A stretch of 23,251 nt of DNA. Source: Pelargonium nanum. Taxonomy: Eukaryota; Streptophyta; Magnoliopsida; Geraniales; Geraniaceae. The DNA is taken from the NCBI GenBank assembly GCA_036897485.1, contig JAYMTF010001471.1:1-23251 (forward strand). The letters are read 5' to 3'. How positions within the stretch are numbered: position 1 is the first letter of the stretch; every line of letters begins with the position of its first letter. Made by a program: the position numbers and the translations under genes. The notes under the pieces are model-generated. The model was not told where the DNA came from. It saw only the letters and a list, made by a program, of their open reading frames with translations, and searched no databases. Positions 1-9,373 of the stretch are shown here, in pieces.

Positions 1-75
1 ACGAAGAACTAGAGGCGGCGGCTAGGGTTTCCAGAGAGGAGAGAAAAGAGAGGAGGAGGAAGTATTTCTTTAGAT
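1..75 (-). other. Probable 5' leader of a minus-strand gene leaving the left edge
   Basis: Read on the minus strand this stretch is a pyrimidine-rich leader followed by AAACCCTAG and GCCGCCGCC, a composition common in 5' UTRs of plant housekeeping and translation genes. The AAACCCTAG telo-box-like motif lies at 22-30. A TATA-like box sits about 30 bp upstream of the proposed leader start. There is no ATG before the window ends, so the coding part would lie outside and the product is unknown. This is an inference from composition and spacing only. Confidence 0.35.
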
Positions 76-101
76 ATATTTTTTTTGTTTTTAACTTGTA
101 G

Positions 102-109
102 GTTTTATA
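102..109 (-). promoter_or_regulatory. Candidate TATA box (TATAAAAC) for the left-edge gene
   Basis: On the minus strand this reads TATAAAAC. It lies about 30 bp upstream of the pyrimidine-rich leader, the usual plant spacing to a transcription start. The region is AT-rich, so a chance match is possible. Confidence 0.3.
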
Positions 110-1395
110 TTGATGAAAAGGAACTAAAAATAGCCCAAAATAATATCATTTGTCATTTCACGTCTTGCCAACTTGACTGTCCCATCCAAATTCTGGTATA
201 TCATCTCAGATTTACATGGATTTCAGGTTCTTGGCTTGGTTTGTAACGTATTGTACATTAGAATACATAAATAAATATCTTGATCTCAACCCAATTTTTA
301 AGGATTTAGGTTTGTTTTTTCCAAATTGTGACGGCTACAAGTATCGATATATGGGTCGAGGTTCAACCCATGCATGTGGCCAAAGGAACATATCTCTGGA
401 TCCGAATATATAGCTTCCAGCATTCTGGGTTTTGGAATTTTCTGCTGTGTCTAGCTAGCTCTCTCCATTTATTTGACGTAGTTTAATTTATCTCTTTCGT
501 AAACTAATTATTTTTTGTATAAGTTGATGAATACGAGAGACATCAGACATGTGAGTGAGTAAGTGGTGTCTATGATATGATAATCTTCCCATTAATTATT
601 TGTTGTAGCTGGATATTGAGCTGTGTCGAAGGCACAGATCGTGTTAATTGATTGATTAACTACCAGAATCGGAACCAAATAAGTTTTTTTTTTTTTTGAA
701 CCAAATAAGTTTAACTACCAGAATCGTTGGCCTAAAACAATTAGCTGCTTAGCGGTCATTATCATGGATAAAGGAATGTTCAAAAAAATACAAATGGATA
801 CGTACAATTATATGGTTGGTTATTCATTATGTCATGGTTCACGGACTTGAAGATATGCTATATTTAAATTTGAAGCTACTACGTATACTGTACAATTAGT
901 AGATAGGGTGGATAATATCAACTATCTTTAGGCTCAGTTTATACGATCAAATAAATGGCCCGTTTAGTGTTAAATCGTGTCGACATGAATGGCATATATA
1001 TGTGAATGCAAATGGCCAGAAACTTATCTTTCAGTATACATTCACGGCGATGAAAGGAAGTGTTTGATATTCGATCCAAGAAAAAAATAAATGTTGGACT
1101 TTTTCAAACTGAAATTATATAGATGAAACTGTATATATTTTGTCCTAAAACGTGTAAGAAGATAAGTAACAAATTTTCCAAGTGGAGTTTGTTTTGGAGA
1201 CTTTAGTTTGTGCATGTAACAACAATTGACAACTAACCAATACCACTAAACTCCAAATCCAATGCCCTAAATTATATCTCAATAATCAATAATGAAAAAG
1301 ACTCGATCGATCTCGCTTGTGCTTCACTCCCCCACTTGGGTCTCCTCTATTATTAATTTCTCAAAAAAATTACACAAATAACCATGATTCTTCAC
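110..1395. other. Gene-free AT-rich intergenic region upstream of the first HyPRP
   Basis: No reading frame here looks like a real protein. A 65-codon frame at 216-413 has no recognisable domain. The stretch contains the 656-726 repeat mosaic and a CCAAT motif at 1237-1241, about 155 bp before the TATA box of the next gene. Most of it is probably intergenic with the distal promoter of the gene at 1474. Confidence 0.6.
656..726. repeat. Short duplicated mosaic A-B-T14-B-A
   Basis: A 16-bp segment (TTAACTACCAGAATCG) occurs at 656-671 and again at 711-726. A 15-bp segment (GAACCAAATAAGTTT) occurs at 672-686 and 698-712. The two B copies flank a run of 14 T at 684-697. Both copies of each segment have the same orientation, so the block reads A-B-T-B-A in direct repeats. 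Confidence 0.85.
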
Positions 1396-1403
1396 TATAA
1401 ATA
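1396..1403 (+). promoter_or_regulatory. TATA box (TATAAATA) of the first HyPRP gene
   Basis: A canonical plant TATA box, TATAAATA, lies 78 bp before the start codon at 1474. It predicts a transcription start near 1428 and a leader of about 45 nt without an upstream ATG. Confidence 0.8.
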
Positions 1404-1473
1404 CCTAAGCCCACTTCACCATTTTCATCATCACTTGCTAAACAAAAGCTAGTTCATATCTAATAATTAAGAG

Positions 1474-1935
1474 ATGGCATCAAAGGCTTTAGCAACCACT
1501 GCCCTTCTTGTGTTGAACCTCTTGTTCTTCACCATGGTGAGCTCCACTTATGTGCCATGCCCACCACCACCACCCAAGAAGCCCCACCACAATAAGAGCC
1601 CGCCTGCGGTGCCAGTGCCGGCGGTGCCGGTTCCAGTGCCTGCGGTGCCAGTGCCGGTGCCGGCGCCGGCCAAGGCCACTTGCCCTAGGGACACCCTAAA
1701 GCTGGGCGTGTGTGCCAACTTGTTGACTGATTTGGTCAACGTTGTTGTGGGTGCGACGGACAAGACCCCATGTTGCAGCCTTATTGAGGGTCTGGTCGAT
1801 CTTGAAGCCGCCGTCTGTCTGTGCACCGCCATTAAGGCTAATGTGTTGGGCATCAACCTCAACGTTCCCGTATCGTTGAGCTTGTTGCTCAACACTTGTG
1901 GCAAGAAGGTCCCTTCTGGATATCAGTGTGCTTAA
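1474..1935 (+). CDS. Hybrid proline-rich protein, DC2.15/EARLI1 type (eight-cysteine motif)
   Basis: This intronless gene encodes 153 residues. Residues 1-24 form a hydrophobic signal peptide. A Pro-rich linker (about 28-67) is dominated by alternating Pro/Val/Ala. The C-terminal domain (70-153) carries the eight-cysteine motif C70, C80, C100-C101, C115-x-C117, C142, C152, typical of the hydrophobic-seed/lipid-transfer-like family (Pfam Hydrophob_seed). Relatives such as carrot DC2.15 and Arabidopsis EARLI1 and AZI1 are secreted or membrane-associated and linked to the cell wall, cold or defence priming; the precise role of this gene is not known. The start has a good context (AAGAGATGGC), a TATA box 78 bp upstream and the family-typical MASK opening. 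Its eight-cysteine domain closely resembles that of the gene at 6350-6781, so they are probably duplicates. An extra Cys (C29) precedes the linker and gives an odd total of nine mature cysteines. Confidence 0.95.
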   Translation: MASKALATTALLVLNLLFFTMVSSTYVPCPPPPPKKPHHNKSPPAVPVPAVPVPVPAVPVPVPAPAKATCPRDTLKLGVCANLLTDLVNVVVGATDKTPCCSLIEGLVDLEAAVCLCTAIKANVLGINLNVPVSLSLLLNTCGKKVPSGYQCA

Positions 1936-2468
1936 ATATTGGTGAGAGATTTGTAGTCATATTTGGAGTCTGTTGTGGTTGGTTTTATAGGTTTTATAAT
2001 TCGTCTTCTTATTTACGTACGTACGGTACGTATATGTTGTAATATTTACGTTTGTTGTTTCCTTTTTCGGTCGAAAGTTCTAATAAGATCTCCATATTTG
2101 TAGCATTAGTGTCGTTTTCAGGAACGTTTCATTTTATTCTCTCTAGCAACTAGCAAGCACGCGAAGTGTCAGTGTTACTACTATTACGTACTTTCGGGTG
2201 CTTCAAGAATATTTGAGCAAATACGTGATTTCTGATTGTGAAATAAGTCAAGGAATCAAAATCTTAAAAAAAAAATCATATTATTTCTTTTGAGTCAACG
2301 ATTATTTTAAATATTTTAAAAAAACGATTATTTTAAATATAATTATTATACATAATTAACTTTCATGAGCCAAAGTATTTTTTGGATTAGGCTGAGACCT
2401 AATTAAGCTAAAGATTATAACAAGGTATCGTTACCTTACTGGTAGCATAGTCTAAGCTTTTGGGCTTA
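1936..2468. other. 3' flank of the first HyPRP gene, gene-free
   Basis: The first part is the likely 3' UTR, T-rich with an AATAAG near-consensus polyadenylation signal at 2092-2097. The rest is AT-rich with an 18-bp direct repeat at 2297-2340. No gene is seen. Confidence 0.6.
2297..2340. repeat. Tandem direct repeat, 18 bp with a 26-bp period
   Basis: AACGATTATTTTAAATAT occurs at 2297-2314 and identically at 2323-2340. It is a small local duplication in AT-rich DNA. Confidence 0.85.
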
Positions 2469-2482
2469 GGCTACGATATGTT

Positions 2483-2616
2483 TCTTTAAAAAAAAAAATT
2501 ATTAAGTAACTCACGCACACTACAAATATATATCATTCGCCCTTGAGGTGACTCGAACATGAGACCTCACGGTATGGAACCCAAGCCTTAAACCACTTGG
2601 CCAACGAGGCGATGAT
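2483..2616 (-). mobile_element. tRNA-derived SINE with 14-bp target-site duplication
   Basis: Read on the minus strand, this 134-bp element has a Pol III A box (TGGCCAAGTGG, 2593-2603) and, 33 nt further on, a B box (TGTTCGAGTCA, 2549-2559). The segment around the A box resembles the D-arm of tRNA-Leu or tRNA-Ser. The far end has an 11-nt T-run (A11 at 2488-2498 on the plus strand) next to the duplication. The flanking sequence GGCTACGATATGTT is repeated exactly at 2469-2482 and 2617-2630, which marks a retrotransposition event. It encodes no protein and would depend on LINE machinery. The family name cannot be assigned without a repeat library. Confidence 0.85.
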
Positions 2617-2714
2617 GGCTACGATATGTTATTGGGAATAGTTTAGAACTATAATAAGTCTCCAACAACATTAAAAGACGTGAATCCTGCTTTCCACATA
2701 TAGCATCTAGTTAT

Positions 2715-2916
2715 TTTCTTTTTTGATAAGCGACGGGACAACAGACCTACAAAGGCCAGTGTTTCTCACCCCCAAGAGGAGGCGTCACCCGAGTTAGTTG
2801 TTAGTTTTCCCCTTAAATCCATAAATCTCACCCCATACCGTCGACAAGGAGTCTCGAACCTGAAACCTCAAAGGAAATCCAAAGCGCGTCAACCGTTTGG
2901 CCCAACATGTTTTGGA
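2715..2916 (-). mobile_element. Second tRNA-derived SINE with 17-bp target-site duplication
   Basis: This 202-bp minus-strand element has an A box (TGGGCCAAACGG, 2893-2904) and a B box (GGTTCGAGAC, 2851-2860) 32 nt apart. It ends in a short A-rich tail (plus-strand TTTTCTTTTTTGATAAG near 2715-2730). The sequence ATATAGCATCTAGTTAT is repeated exactly at 2698-2714 and 2917-2933 and gives the insertion borders. The body after the B box is longer than in the neighbouring SINE and its tail differs, so the two belong to different families. They share the same orientation. Confidence 0.85.
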
Positions 2917-2933
2917 ATATAGCATCTAGTTAT

Positions 2934-3893
2934 AGCAAGAGTATGTGTTATAAGTGATACTCATATACCGTAGAAATATTATAAGTTAAAATTAAAAATA
3001 ACATGACACCATTGTTCCATAATTGCTTATTCCTTTAATTTCGTATGTGTCATCGTAGCCAGGGACGAATGCATAGCCAAGGGTTGAGTACCAAAATAAG
3101 AAAAAGAAAGTTCACATGCAGCATAAGTTGGTGAAATTAAAGAATCCAAAATAATAAGCTTATAAGCCCCTTCTGGTTTTGGCTCAGACTATAGTCATGC
3201 TTTGCAGCTGTATATATTTTGTATTACTATGAATTTCTACTGTAACTAGCAATTGAAGAGTATCTTGAATTAAAATATTCAAATTGAGTCATGTTTGATA
3301 ATATTAGTTCTTTGATTTGTCACGTAAGCAAAAGTCATCATCAAAATTAATTTTTCAATTAATATGACTCAAATTGAGTTTCAAATAATTGTTTTTTTGT
3401 CTTTACTTGGCAATTGGTATCATACAATTAAATAATAAAATTTTAAAATTAAGAGTATTCATTGAGATCCTATAAACTCTTTTGAGAGCTCAAACAGTTA
3501 TGAGATTTCTTTACATTAAAGTTTTGATTTTTTTAGAACCAATTTGTATACATTGTGGACGTTCTTCCATAATTATTCTCACTGAACAGATAAAACAAAA
3601 GAGAGAAAACAAATCAAGAGAGAGAGTCATCGAAATCTGCGAAACAGAAATGGTCCTAAAATTACACACACATATCACGGATTGAACTTAAAACCTGACG
3701 ATGCCAATAGAAATGGACAATAGTCACGGTTGGTTCTTGAAATTCGTAAATGAACCAAATTTTAATTTCCATCAGATTTAACCCTCACTTTTTCTCATGG
3801 AATGCTCTCTACTCTCTTTACATTAGTCCATGTTTTCGCTTAGACCCATCACTATCACATTATAATTAAGCTCATGTAGAAGAAGAGGCAGCT
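2934..3893. other. Intergenic region and promoter of the second HyPRP gene
   Basis: No gene is seen. There is no TATA box at the usual distance from the start at 3894; the TATAATTAA at 3861-3869 is only about 30 bp from the ATG. A pyrimidine patch at about 3803-3818 could mark a TATA-less start region. The sequence CAGGGACGAATG near 3059 faintly resembles ends of hAT-type elements, but no partner end was found. Confidence 0.5.
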
Positions 3894-4442
3894 ATGGATT
3901 CTCCCAAGGCCATATCCTTGTTTTTCATCTTCTTGATCTTTCTGGCCATTGCATCGCCACCAATCCAAGCTTGTGTTCACTGTACTCAACCACACCCACC
4001 TCCTATTTACCATGGCCCTCATCCACACCCGCCACACCACCGTGCTAGTGGCGGCCACCACAAACACCCACCAATTATTGTTACACCACCACCACCACCT
4101 CCTCCTCCGCCGCCGCCGCCACAGTTGAGCCCTCCGGGAAGTGGTGTTCCGATTATAGGTCCTCCTACTAGTCCCACAACGTGTCCGATTGATGCTATAA
4201 AATTAGGGCTTTGCCTGGATATTCTTGGAGGGTTGGTGCACATTGGGATTGGGAACCCAATTGAAAATGCATGCTGTCCTGTGCTTGGAGGGTTGCTAGA
4301 GCTTGAAGCGGCTATTTGTTTGTGTACTGTCCTGAGGCTGAGGCTACTTAACATAAACATATTCCTTCCTCTGGTTCTTCAAGCCCTAATCGTATGTGGA
4401 AAAAATCCTCCTCCTGGTTTTGTATGTCCTCCTCTTCAATGA
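3894..4442 (+). CDS. Hybrid proline-rich protein, 36.4-kDa PRP type, His- and Pro-rich
   Basis: This intronless gene encodes 182 residues. Residues 1-26 form a strongly hydrophobic signal peptide ending near IQA. The mature N-terminus has a Cys pair (C27, C30), a His/Pro-rich stretch (about 32-60) and 12 consecutive prolines (65-76). The eight-cysteine domain is C97, C107, C127-C128, C142-x-C144, C168, C178, with CPIDAIKLGLC, CCPVL, AAICLC and PPPGF segments typical of the tomato 36.4 kDa proline-rich protein group rather than DC2.15. It is expected to be secreted to the cell wall or apoplast; its molecular function is not known. The start is the first ATG after the leader. It lies in tandem after the gene at 1474 and faces the gene at 6350-6781. 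The 'LRLRLLNINIFLPLVLQALIV' part of the domain is more hydrophobic than in its neighbours. An AATGAA signal occurs at 4475-4480. Confidence 0.93.
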   Translation: MDSPKAISLFFIFLIFLAIASPPIQACVHCTQPHPPPIYHGPHPHPPHHRASGGHHKHPPIIVTPPPPPPPPPPPPQLSPPGSGVPIIGPPTSPTTCPIDAIKLGLCLDILGGLVHIGIGNPIENACCPVLGGLLELEAAICLCTVLRLRLLNINIFLPLVLQALIVCGKNPPPGFVCPPLQ

Positions 4443-6349
4443 CATGCAACTCTTTTTAATTTTATTGTTGTTTTAATGAAGCTTATTTATATATATTAGG
4501 GGAGAGATGTCTCACTTTATTTTCATATGTCCTTGTTGTTTGTGAACTACTCTCACTTAATTAACTTAGGTTTTTATTAGGGTTCAAATGTTATCCATGA
4601 ATGCAAAGCTACCTCAACATTCACACTTCTTTTACAGAAATAGTTTGAATTTTGTTGGGTTAAGCGGGACACGGGTGGTTTGTACAGCTGGTTTGTGCAG
4701 CTAAATGTGTCCTCACTGGGATTATCTAAATACATAAACGGCTAGTCAATAACATGTTTCAAATTGTATTTGTGCACCTATACTTTTCTAATAGCAAAAG
4801 ATAACTAATTAGATCAAGAAACACACGACCTTAAAATTAGCTTAGAAATTAGTACTTAGCGCTTGCATATAGCATACATCCAATGATCAAACTATACCAA
4901 AAAAATCAAAAATTACGTTGTGCCCTTGATATAAATTTACTGACAAGATTTAATATTAAATTTTTAATACAGACAGACTGTCACTTGAAACTGTTAATTC
5001 ATTCCCATTAGTCACATGATGGATCATGAAGAAACAAATAACAACTAACAATATTATAAATTTATGTACCTAATTAATAGTTCATTCTAACAGGGGAAAA
5101 GAGTAATAATACAAGAAATAGACTTAAGACTTTGGAACTACTTGATATTTCGAGCTGTCATATTCTTGCAAGGAATGTTACGATGGGCTAAAGCTAAACC
5201 GCATCGAGAGAAATTTTAAATCAGAGAAGATATACAAATGGAGATAACTTTTAGAAATATTTATTTATTTTATGTGTCTACCAAAACAAAAGTCGATATG
5301 TGCCAAAAGTGCTCACGGGGCTCAAATTTATGGCGAAATACTAAAATGGGACCATTTTAGACTATATTTTGCAATATAGTCAAGAGAAAAGTGAAAACTA
5401 TTACACTAAAAGAGACCTATAATTCAGGTCCACAGGTGTAGTGTGTATAATGTATTCGTAGTTTTTTAAAAAAATAAAAATAAACAATTCAAATTTCACC
5501 TATTTCTTATGGCCTTGACACTTGACAGTTTCTTTTTGGTAATATGCACGAAGTTGAATATATAAAAAATGACGGAAAGTAGAGGAAGAGAAAAGCTTTA
5601 ATAGCGACAGGGAGAGAATTCTTGTTCCTGATTACTACGAAGTCACATTTAGCTTTCACAAGTATGCAGTACTGACTTCATGAATTAAATTAATGGAAGA
5701 TAAAAATAAAAATAACTGGACAAAAAGAAATACATAATGTTCATACTAGGAAAACAATATACTTGTATCTTTTGGGACCGATGTGTGTTTTTGATACAAG
5801 TGCATGTGAGATCAAATCATGACCAATGATTTGTAACAACCCAATAACCCATTTTAATATATCCGGCTTGACCTCAGCTGACCCGCAATCCTCTTCCTAT
5901 ATCTGTGTATATATGCAATTACTTGTGCAAGTATATTCCTGTCCTTAAATATTTTGTATTTCCGGCTCTCTTTTTTTAAAGATGTATATTCGACTTAATT
6001 CTCAAAATAATTATCTATTTTATTTATTTATAATTTTACTCTGATATGCGGAATTTTTTTATATTATTAAAATTGAAGATCATATATACGTCTCTCATTT
6101 GTTCCCGCAAATATTAGTGGTGCATAAGCTTCTCAACCAGTGATACGCAGTTGGAAAAGGGAACCAAATATTTTGAAGAAGAAAAAAAAAACAAATCTCA
6201 TTTCACTTTTATCCTTTCATAAAATTTCACGTGAAAAGTAAATACAACAATATATAGAAACTTGTTTAAAAAAGGACACCAGGTGTTGCAATAATTAAAA
6301 ATGAAGCACACAATGCAGAGGATTAATATTAATAGGTTGATGATAATAA
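4443..6349. other. Intergenic region between convergent HyPRP genes
   Basis: The two flanking genes are convergent, so both ends of this stretch are 3' flanks. I see no coding region. A near-perfect tandem 13-mer (GGTTTGTACAGCT, then GGTTTGTGCAGCT) lies at 4677-4702. The rest is AT-rich without recognisable elements. Confidence 0.6.
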
Positions 6350-6781
6350 TCAGGCACATTGGAAGCCAGACGGGACGGTCTTCCAACAATAGTTGAGTAG
6401 CAAGCTGAGCGAAACGGGGATATTGGGGTGAGCAATGCCCAATACATTGGCCTTTATCACTGTGCAAAGGCAAACAGCTGCCTCTACGTCTGCAAGCCCT
6501 TGGATGAGGCTGCAGCACGGAGTCTTTGGTGGCGTACCAATGGTCTTATTCATCAATCCGCCTAGCAAATCGGCACAAACACCCAATTTTAGGGTATCCC
6601 TTGGGCATTTCGCCGAGGAAGGGCTCGGAGATGGAGATGGAGTTGGCTTCGGCTTTGGTTTTGGTTTTGGTTTTGGTTTGGGGCTAGGAGGGCAGGTGCC
6701 ACATGCCGAGACAACAAGGGCAAAGAAGAGGATGTTCAATGAGAGGAAGAGAGCAAGTGATGCTGAGCTTCTAGAATCCAT
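6350..6781 (-). CDS. Hybrid proline-rich protein, DC2.15/EARLI1 type, with Lys-Pro repeat
   Basis: This intronless gene encodes 143 residues. The start is the ATG at 6781; the frame extends further 5' only through a TTG codon. Residues 1-26 are a signal peptide. A Cys pair (C27, C30) precedes a linker of six Lys-Pro dipeptides (35-46) and a Thr/Ser-Pro run (47-56). The eight-cysteine domain is C59, C69, C89-C90, C104-x-C106, C132, C142. It shares long segments with the gene at 1474 ([43 protein letters not shown]), which indicates paralogy, but the linker is wholly different. Lys-rich linkers in such proteins may bind acidic wall pectin; this is inference. Its TATA box lies about 105 bp upstream, at 6886-6893. 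Confidence 0.95.
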   Translation of the reverse strand: MDSRSSASLALFLSLNILFFALVVSACGTCPPSPKPKPKPKPKPKPTPSPSPSPSSAKCPRDTLKLGVCADLLGGLMNKTIGTPPKTPCCSLIQGLADVEAAVCLCTVIKANVLGIAHPNIPVSLSLLLNYCWKTVPSGFQCA

Positions 6782-6885
6782 TTCTCTCAAACCCTAGAAA
6801 GATATATGAAAGTTGAGTACAACTCTTAAATAATTAGTAGAGACTAGAGAGCTATAGAGTGATTAGAGAGGAGCTTGGGGTGGGG

Positions 6886-6893
6886 CTTTTATA
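6886..6893 (-). promoter_or_regulatory. TATA box (TATAAAAG) of the minus-strand HyPRP gene
   Basis: On the minus strand this reads CACTATAAAAGCCCC, a strong plant TATA box about 105 bp before the ATG at 6781. The predicted leader contains no upstream ATG. Confidence 0.8.
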
Positions 6894-7338
6894 GTGTTCA
6901 AGGCAAGTTGCTTGGGGACAATTATGCAAAAGGAAAATGGAATATTTTCAATTATGCAATATTCTGTATAGAATAAGTGCATGCTCTCCCATGTGTGCTC
7001 CTGGTAATTCCATGGAGCTTGATATATATTGGATGGCATACATTTGAGACAAAGTTTTGTATGCTTGTGTATGAGATATGAGATTCTCCAAGTTGCCATG
7101 CTCATCCTTTGCCCCAGATATCGAAAGCATCAATCAAGCTACAAATCTGTCATCATCATCATATATAGTGGCCCTTGCAGTACTATATACACATCCCACT
7201 AATTAAGTTTCATTGAGATTTACAACAATATTCCTGTGAGAACTGCCACCCTATATTGATTCCTTGTGATGAATTGATACAAAATTAATTAGGGTTGTTA
7301 TAGAATTAAGAGAGTTTCAATACAACGGATCTTGACAT

Positions 7339-7344
7339 CACGTG
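7339..7344. promoter_or_regulatory. G-box (CACGTG) upstream of the minus-strand HyPRP gene
   Basis: A palindromic CACGTG in the context CATCACGTGACA lies about 450 bp upstream of the TATA box at 6886-6893. G-boxes bind bZIP and bHLH factors and often serve ABA or light responses. The hexamer occurs elsewhere in the window without a gene, so function here is only a possibility. Confidence 0.25.
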
Positions 7345-7511
7345 ACAATATGGGTTTTAGAGGGCTAAACCGCATAGAAATTGAGAAACTAGATGCACAT
7401 TTGTGGCCTTTCGCCAAAACATTCAATTTGTTATTGGCTGTGGGTCATGACTCTTGTGCTGACATGTTGATCAGTTATAGATCCAAAATATTCATGTTCG
7501 ATCAATAGTTG

Positions 7512-7697
7512 CTAGTCCAAGCGCATAAGATTTATCCCAAAGCGTATGAATAACATATGTAGAAATGCGCGCAGCACCTCGATCACAATGGGCAAGAAAA
7601 AATTACCCCATTCGAACATGTCAAGGTAAACGGAAAAGTAACCAAGAGGGCACCGATCAAATCGGTCATTTTTCTTTGTAGGCAAAATGATCACCAA
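7512..7697 (-). pseudogene. Decayed retrotransposon-type coding relic ('putative gypsy type transposon' N-terminal-like)
   Basis: A minus-strand frame of about 60 residues contains CPLGYFSVYLDMFEWG followed by LPIVIEVLRAFLHMLFIRFGINLMRL. This pattern (aromatic YF..Y, FE.G, a hydrophobic LP..IEVL helix, then F..N..R) resembles, from memory, the conserved N-terminal segment of plant 'putative gypsy type transposon' proteins. Just upstream on the same strand (about 7747-7890) another frame reads like protein but is separated by stops, as in a broken gene. No start context or promoter is seen. It could also be a fragment of a related domesticated gene. The assignment is tentative. Confidence 0.35.
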
Positions 7698-7971
7698 ATC
7701 AGTATGAAAAATCTACTAGCGCCTAAACCATACGAGGTGCTAATTATCAGCAAATAGTTTCACTATATATGAAGCTCAGTTTGTACTGATCTAGATGAAC
7801 CTTCATATACTCGAAACTAGTAACAACGTGAGGTTCGGTCTTGGGGCTATCATTCTCTTGGTCGAACAAGCCCTTAGACCTCCAAGTATTGGCATGCATG
7901 CATGGGAGCTGCTCCACCAATATATAAACGATTTTATATATTAACACGAATATTATTACAATGTGTGACAC

Positions 7972-9268
7972 AGGGACATCCAGACGTCAAACGTCGTTTG
8001 TCACAATCATTTGACACCGTGTGGAGCCTCACATATTTGAAGCCAAAAAAAGGAACAATCTGTATACGCTCTATTTTCCTCTTTTATAGATCACATATAT
8101 ATGCTTGTTGTGCAGTATGGACTTTGTATGTATATTGATTGATTTTGTTTTCAAGGCATATATGTTGACAAAATCCGTGGACTCGGAGCCTATTACAATT
8201 TACAAACAAATTGTTTTTTGTGGCTTATAACTATGTAGATGTCGGCAAATATCAAAGACCTCTCTGGTTGTCTCTATCTCTCTCTGCATATACATTATTT
8301 GCATATGCAACTTGGAGATTGATGGTGAATATTGATTCTTGGAAACCAATTATAACAGGAACCAAAGACTTTAGACCATACCAACAGTATATGAATTGAA
8401 GGTTGGTAGCATATGTGCCTTGGAAATTAAAGATTGAAGTAGACTGAATTAAATCTTAATTTTGAAAAAACTATAAATTTTATTTTTAAAATGTGTGAAT
8501 AATTTGATAAGTTTTATTCTATTACATCACCATACATTTTAATCTATCCTACCACTTAAATTCTAAATCAAATACCAATGTCTATGTTAGCTTAACTGGT
8601 TTATCATGTGCAATGAATTTTACATTCAATAGATGTATCTCTTATGATCAGAAAAATACATCTTCCGAAGAGGCCCAAAATGTATTGTATTAACTATTGA
8701 AGATATGCTTTTTGGTATTCCAATAAATCAATACTAATACTACAAGCAACCCGAGAAGCAAACGGAATTAATTTAATAATTTGTACATGCATTATGAGGC
8801 AGATAAGTTTTGTTTCGTGCGTAATCACATCACATGGTAGTAACTTAATTCATTGTTTAATTATTTGACAACTTAAACTTTAATAAAAGCCTAACGTATC
8901 AATTAATATTGACCCAACAGTTCGGTACAATACTGATCTTGTGAAGCAACACTTCAATCACTTAACTAATTTTTCAATGCTAGTTTCTGATCACATGTGC
9001 TAAACTGCTAATGGTTGAACAGATGGATACTCGTATTTATTACTCAATCACAAAATGAGCGTAAAATTTTCTTCAACTTTTGTCTTATTTATGCTTAAAT
9101 TGTAAATAGTATTTTTATAACAACTTAACACATAATTTCAAGAATATAAAAGCTAATATATTATACTAACTTCACCTTATTTTTTCTCAAAATAGAAATA
9201 AGAACACTTGATTTTGAACCGATCAAATAAAAAATACGAAGAAACATATAAACATACTTGTGACTAAT
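7972..9268. other. Gene-free AT-rich intergenic region
   Basis: Reading frames are short, without recognisable domains. Near 8588 the sequence TTAGCTTAACTGG resembles a Pol III A box, but no acceptable B box follows. Nothing else is supported. Confidence 0.6.
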
Positions 9269-9373
9269 TGGGCCTTAACAGATCGATGATTATTCATTTT
9301 GCCAGCCCTAATTATATCCTACGCTATTGGGCTACATCCAAGCCCGTCATATACCTATTCCGTTGTAGGCCCA
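9269..9373. promoter_or_regulatory. Cluster of three TGGGCY (site II-like) motifs
   Basis: TGGGCC occurs at 9269-9274, TGGGCT at 9328-9333 and GGCCCA (reverse TGGGCC) at 9368-9373. Such clusters mark promoters of plant ribosomal, mitochondrial and cell-cycle genes. No gene is seen on either side within normal promoter distance, so this may be a relic or a promoter of an unrecognised non-coding transcript. Confidence 0.2.

Noticed and set aside
216..413. 65-codon open frame near the left edge
   Set aside because: No domain, promoter or compositional support; length is expected by chance.
1548..1904. 118-codon open frame antisense to the first HyPRP
   Set aside because: It lies wholly inside the real gene and its Gly/Thr repeats are the reverse image of the Pro/Val/Ala codons.
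3056..3190. Possible hAT-like miniature element starting CAGGGACGAATG
   Set aside because: No matching inverted end or 8-bp duplication could be found.
4019..4360. 113-codon open frame antisense to the second HyPRP
   Set aside because: The poly-Gly run is the reverse complement of the Pro12 codons; the sense frame is clearly the gene.
6435..6797. Plus-strand open frame over the minus-strand HyPRP
   Set aside because: Shadow frame produced by the repetitive Lys-Pro codons; no family resemblance.
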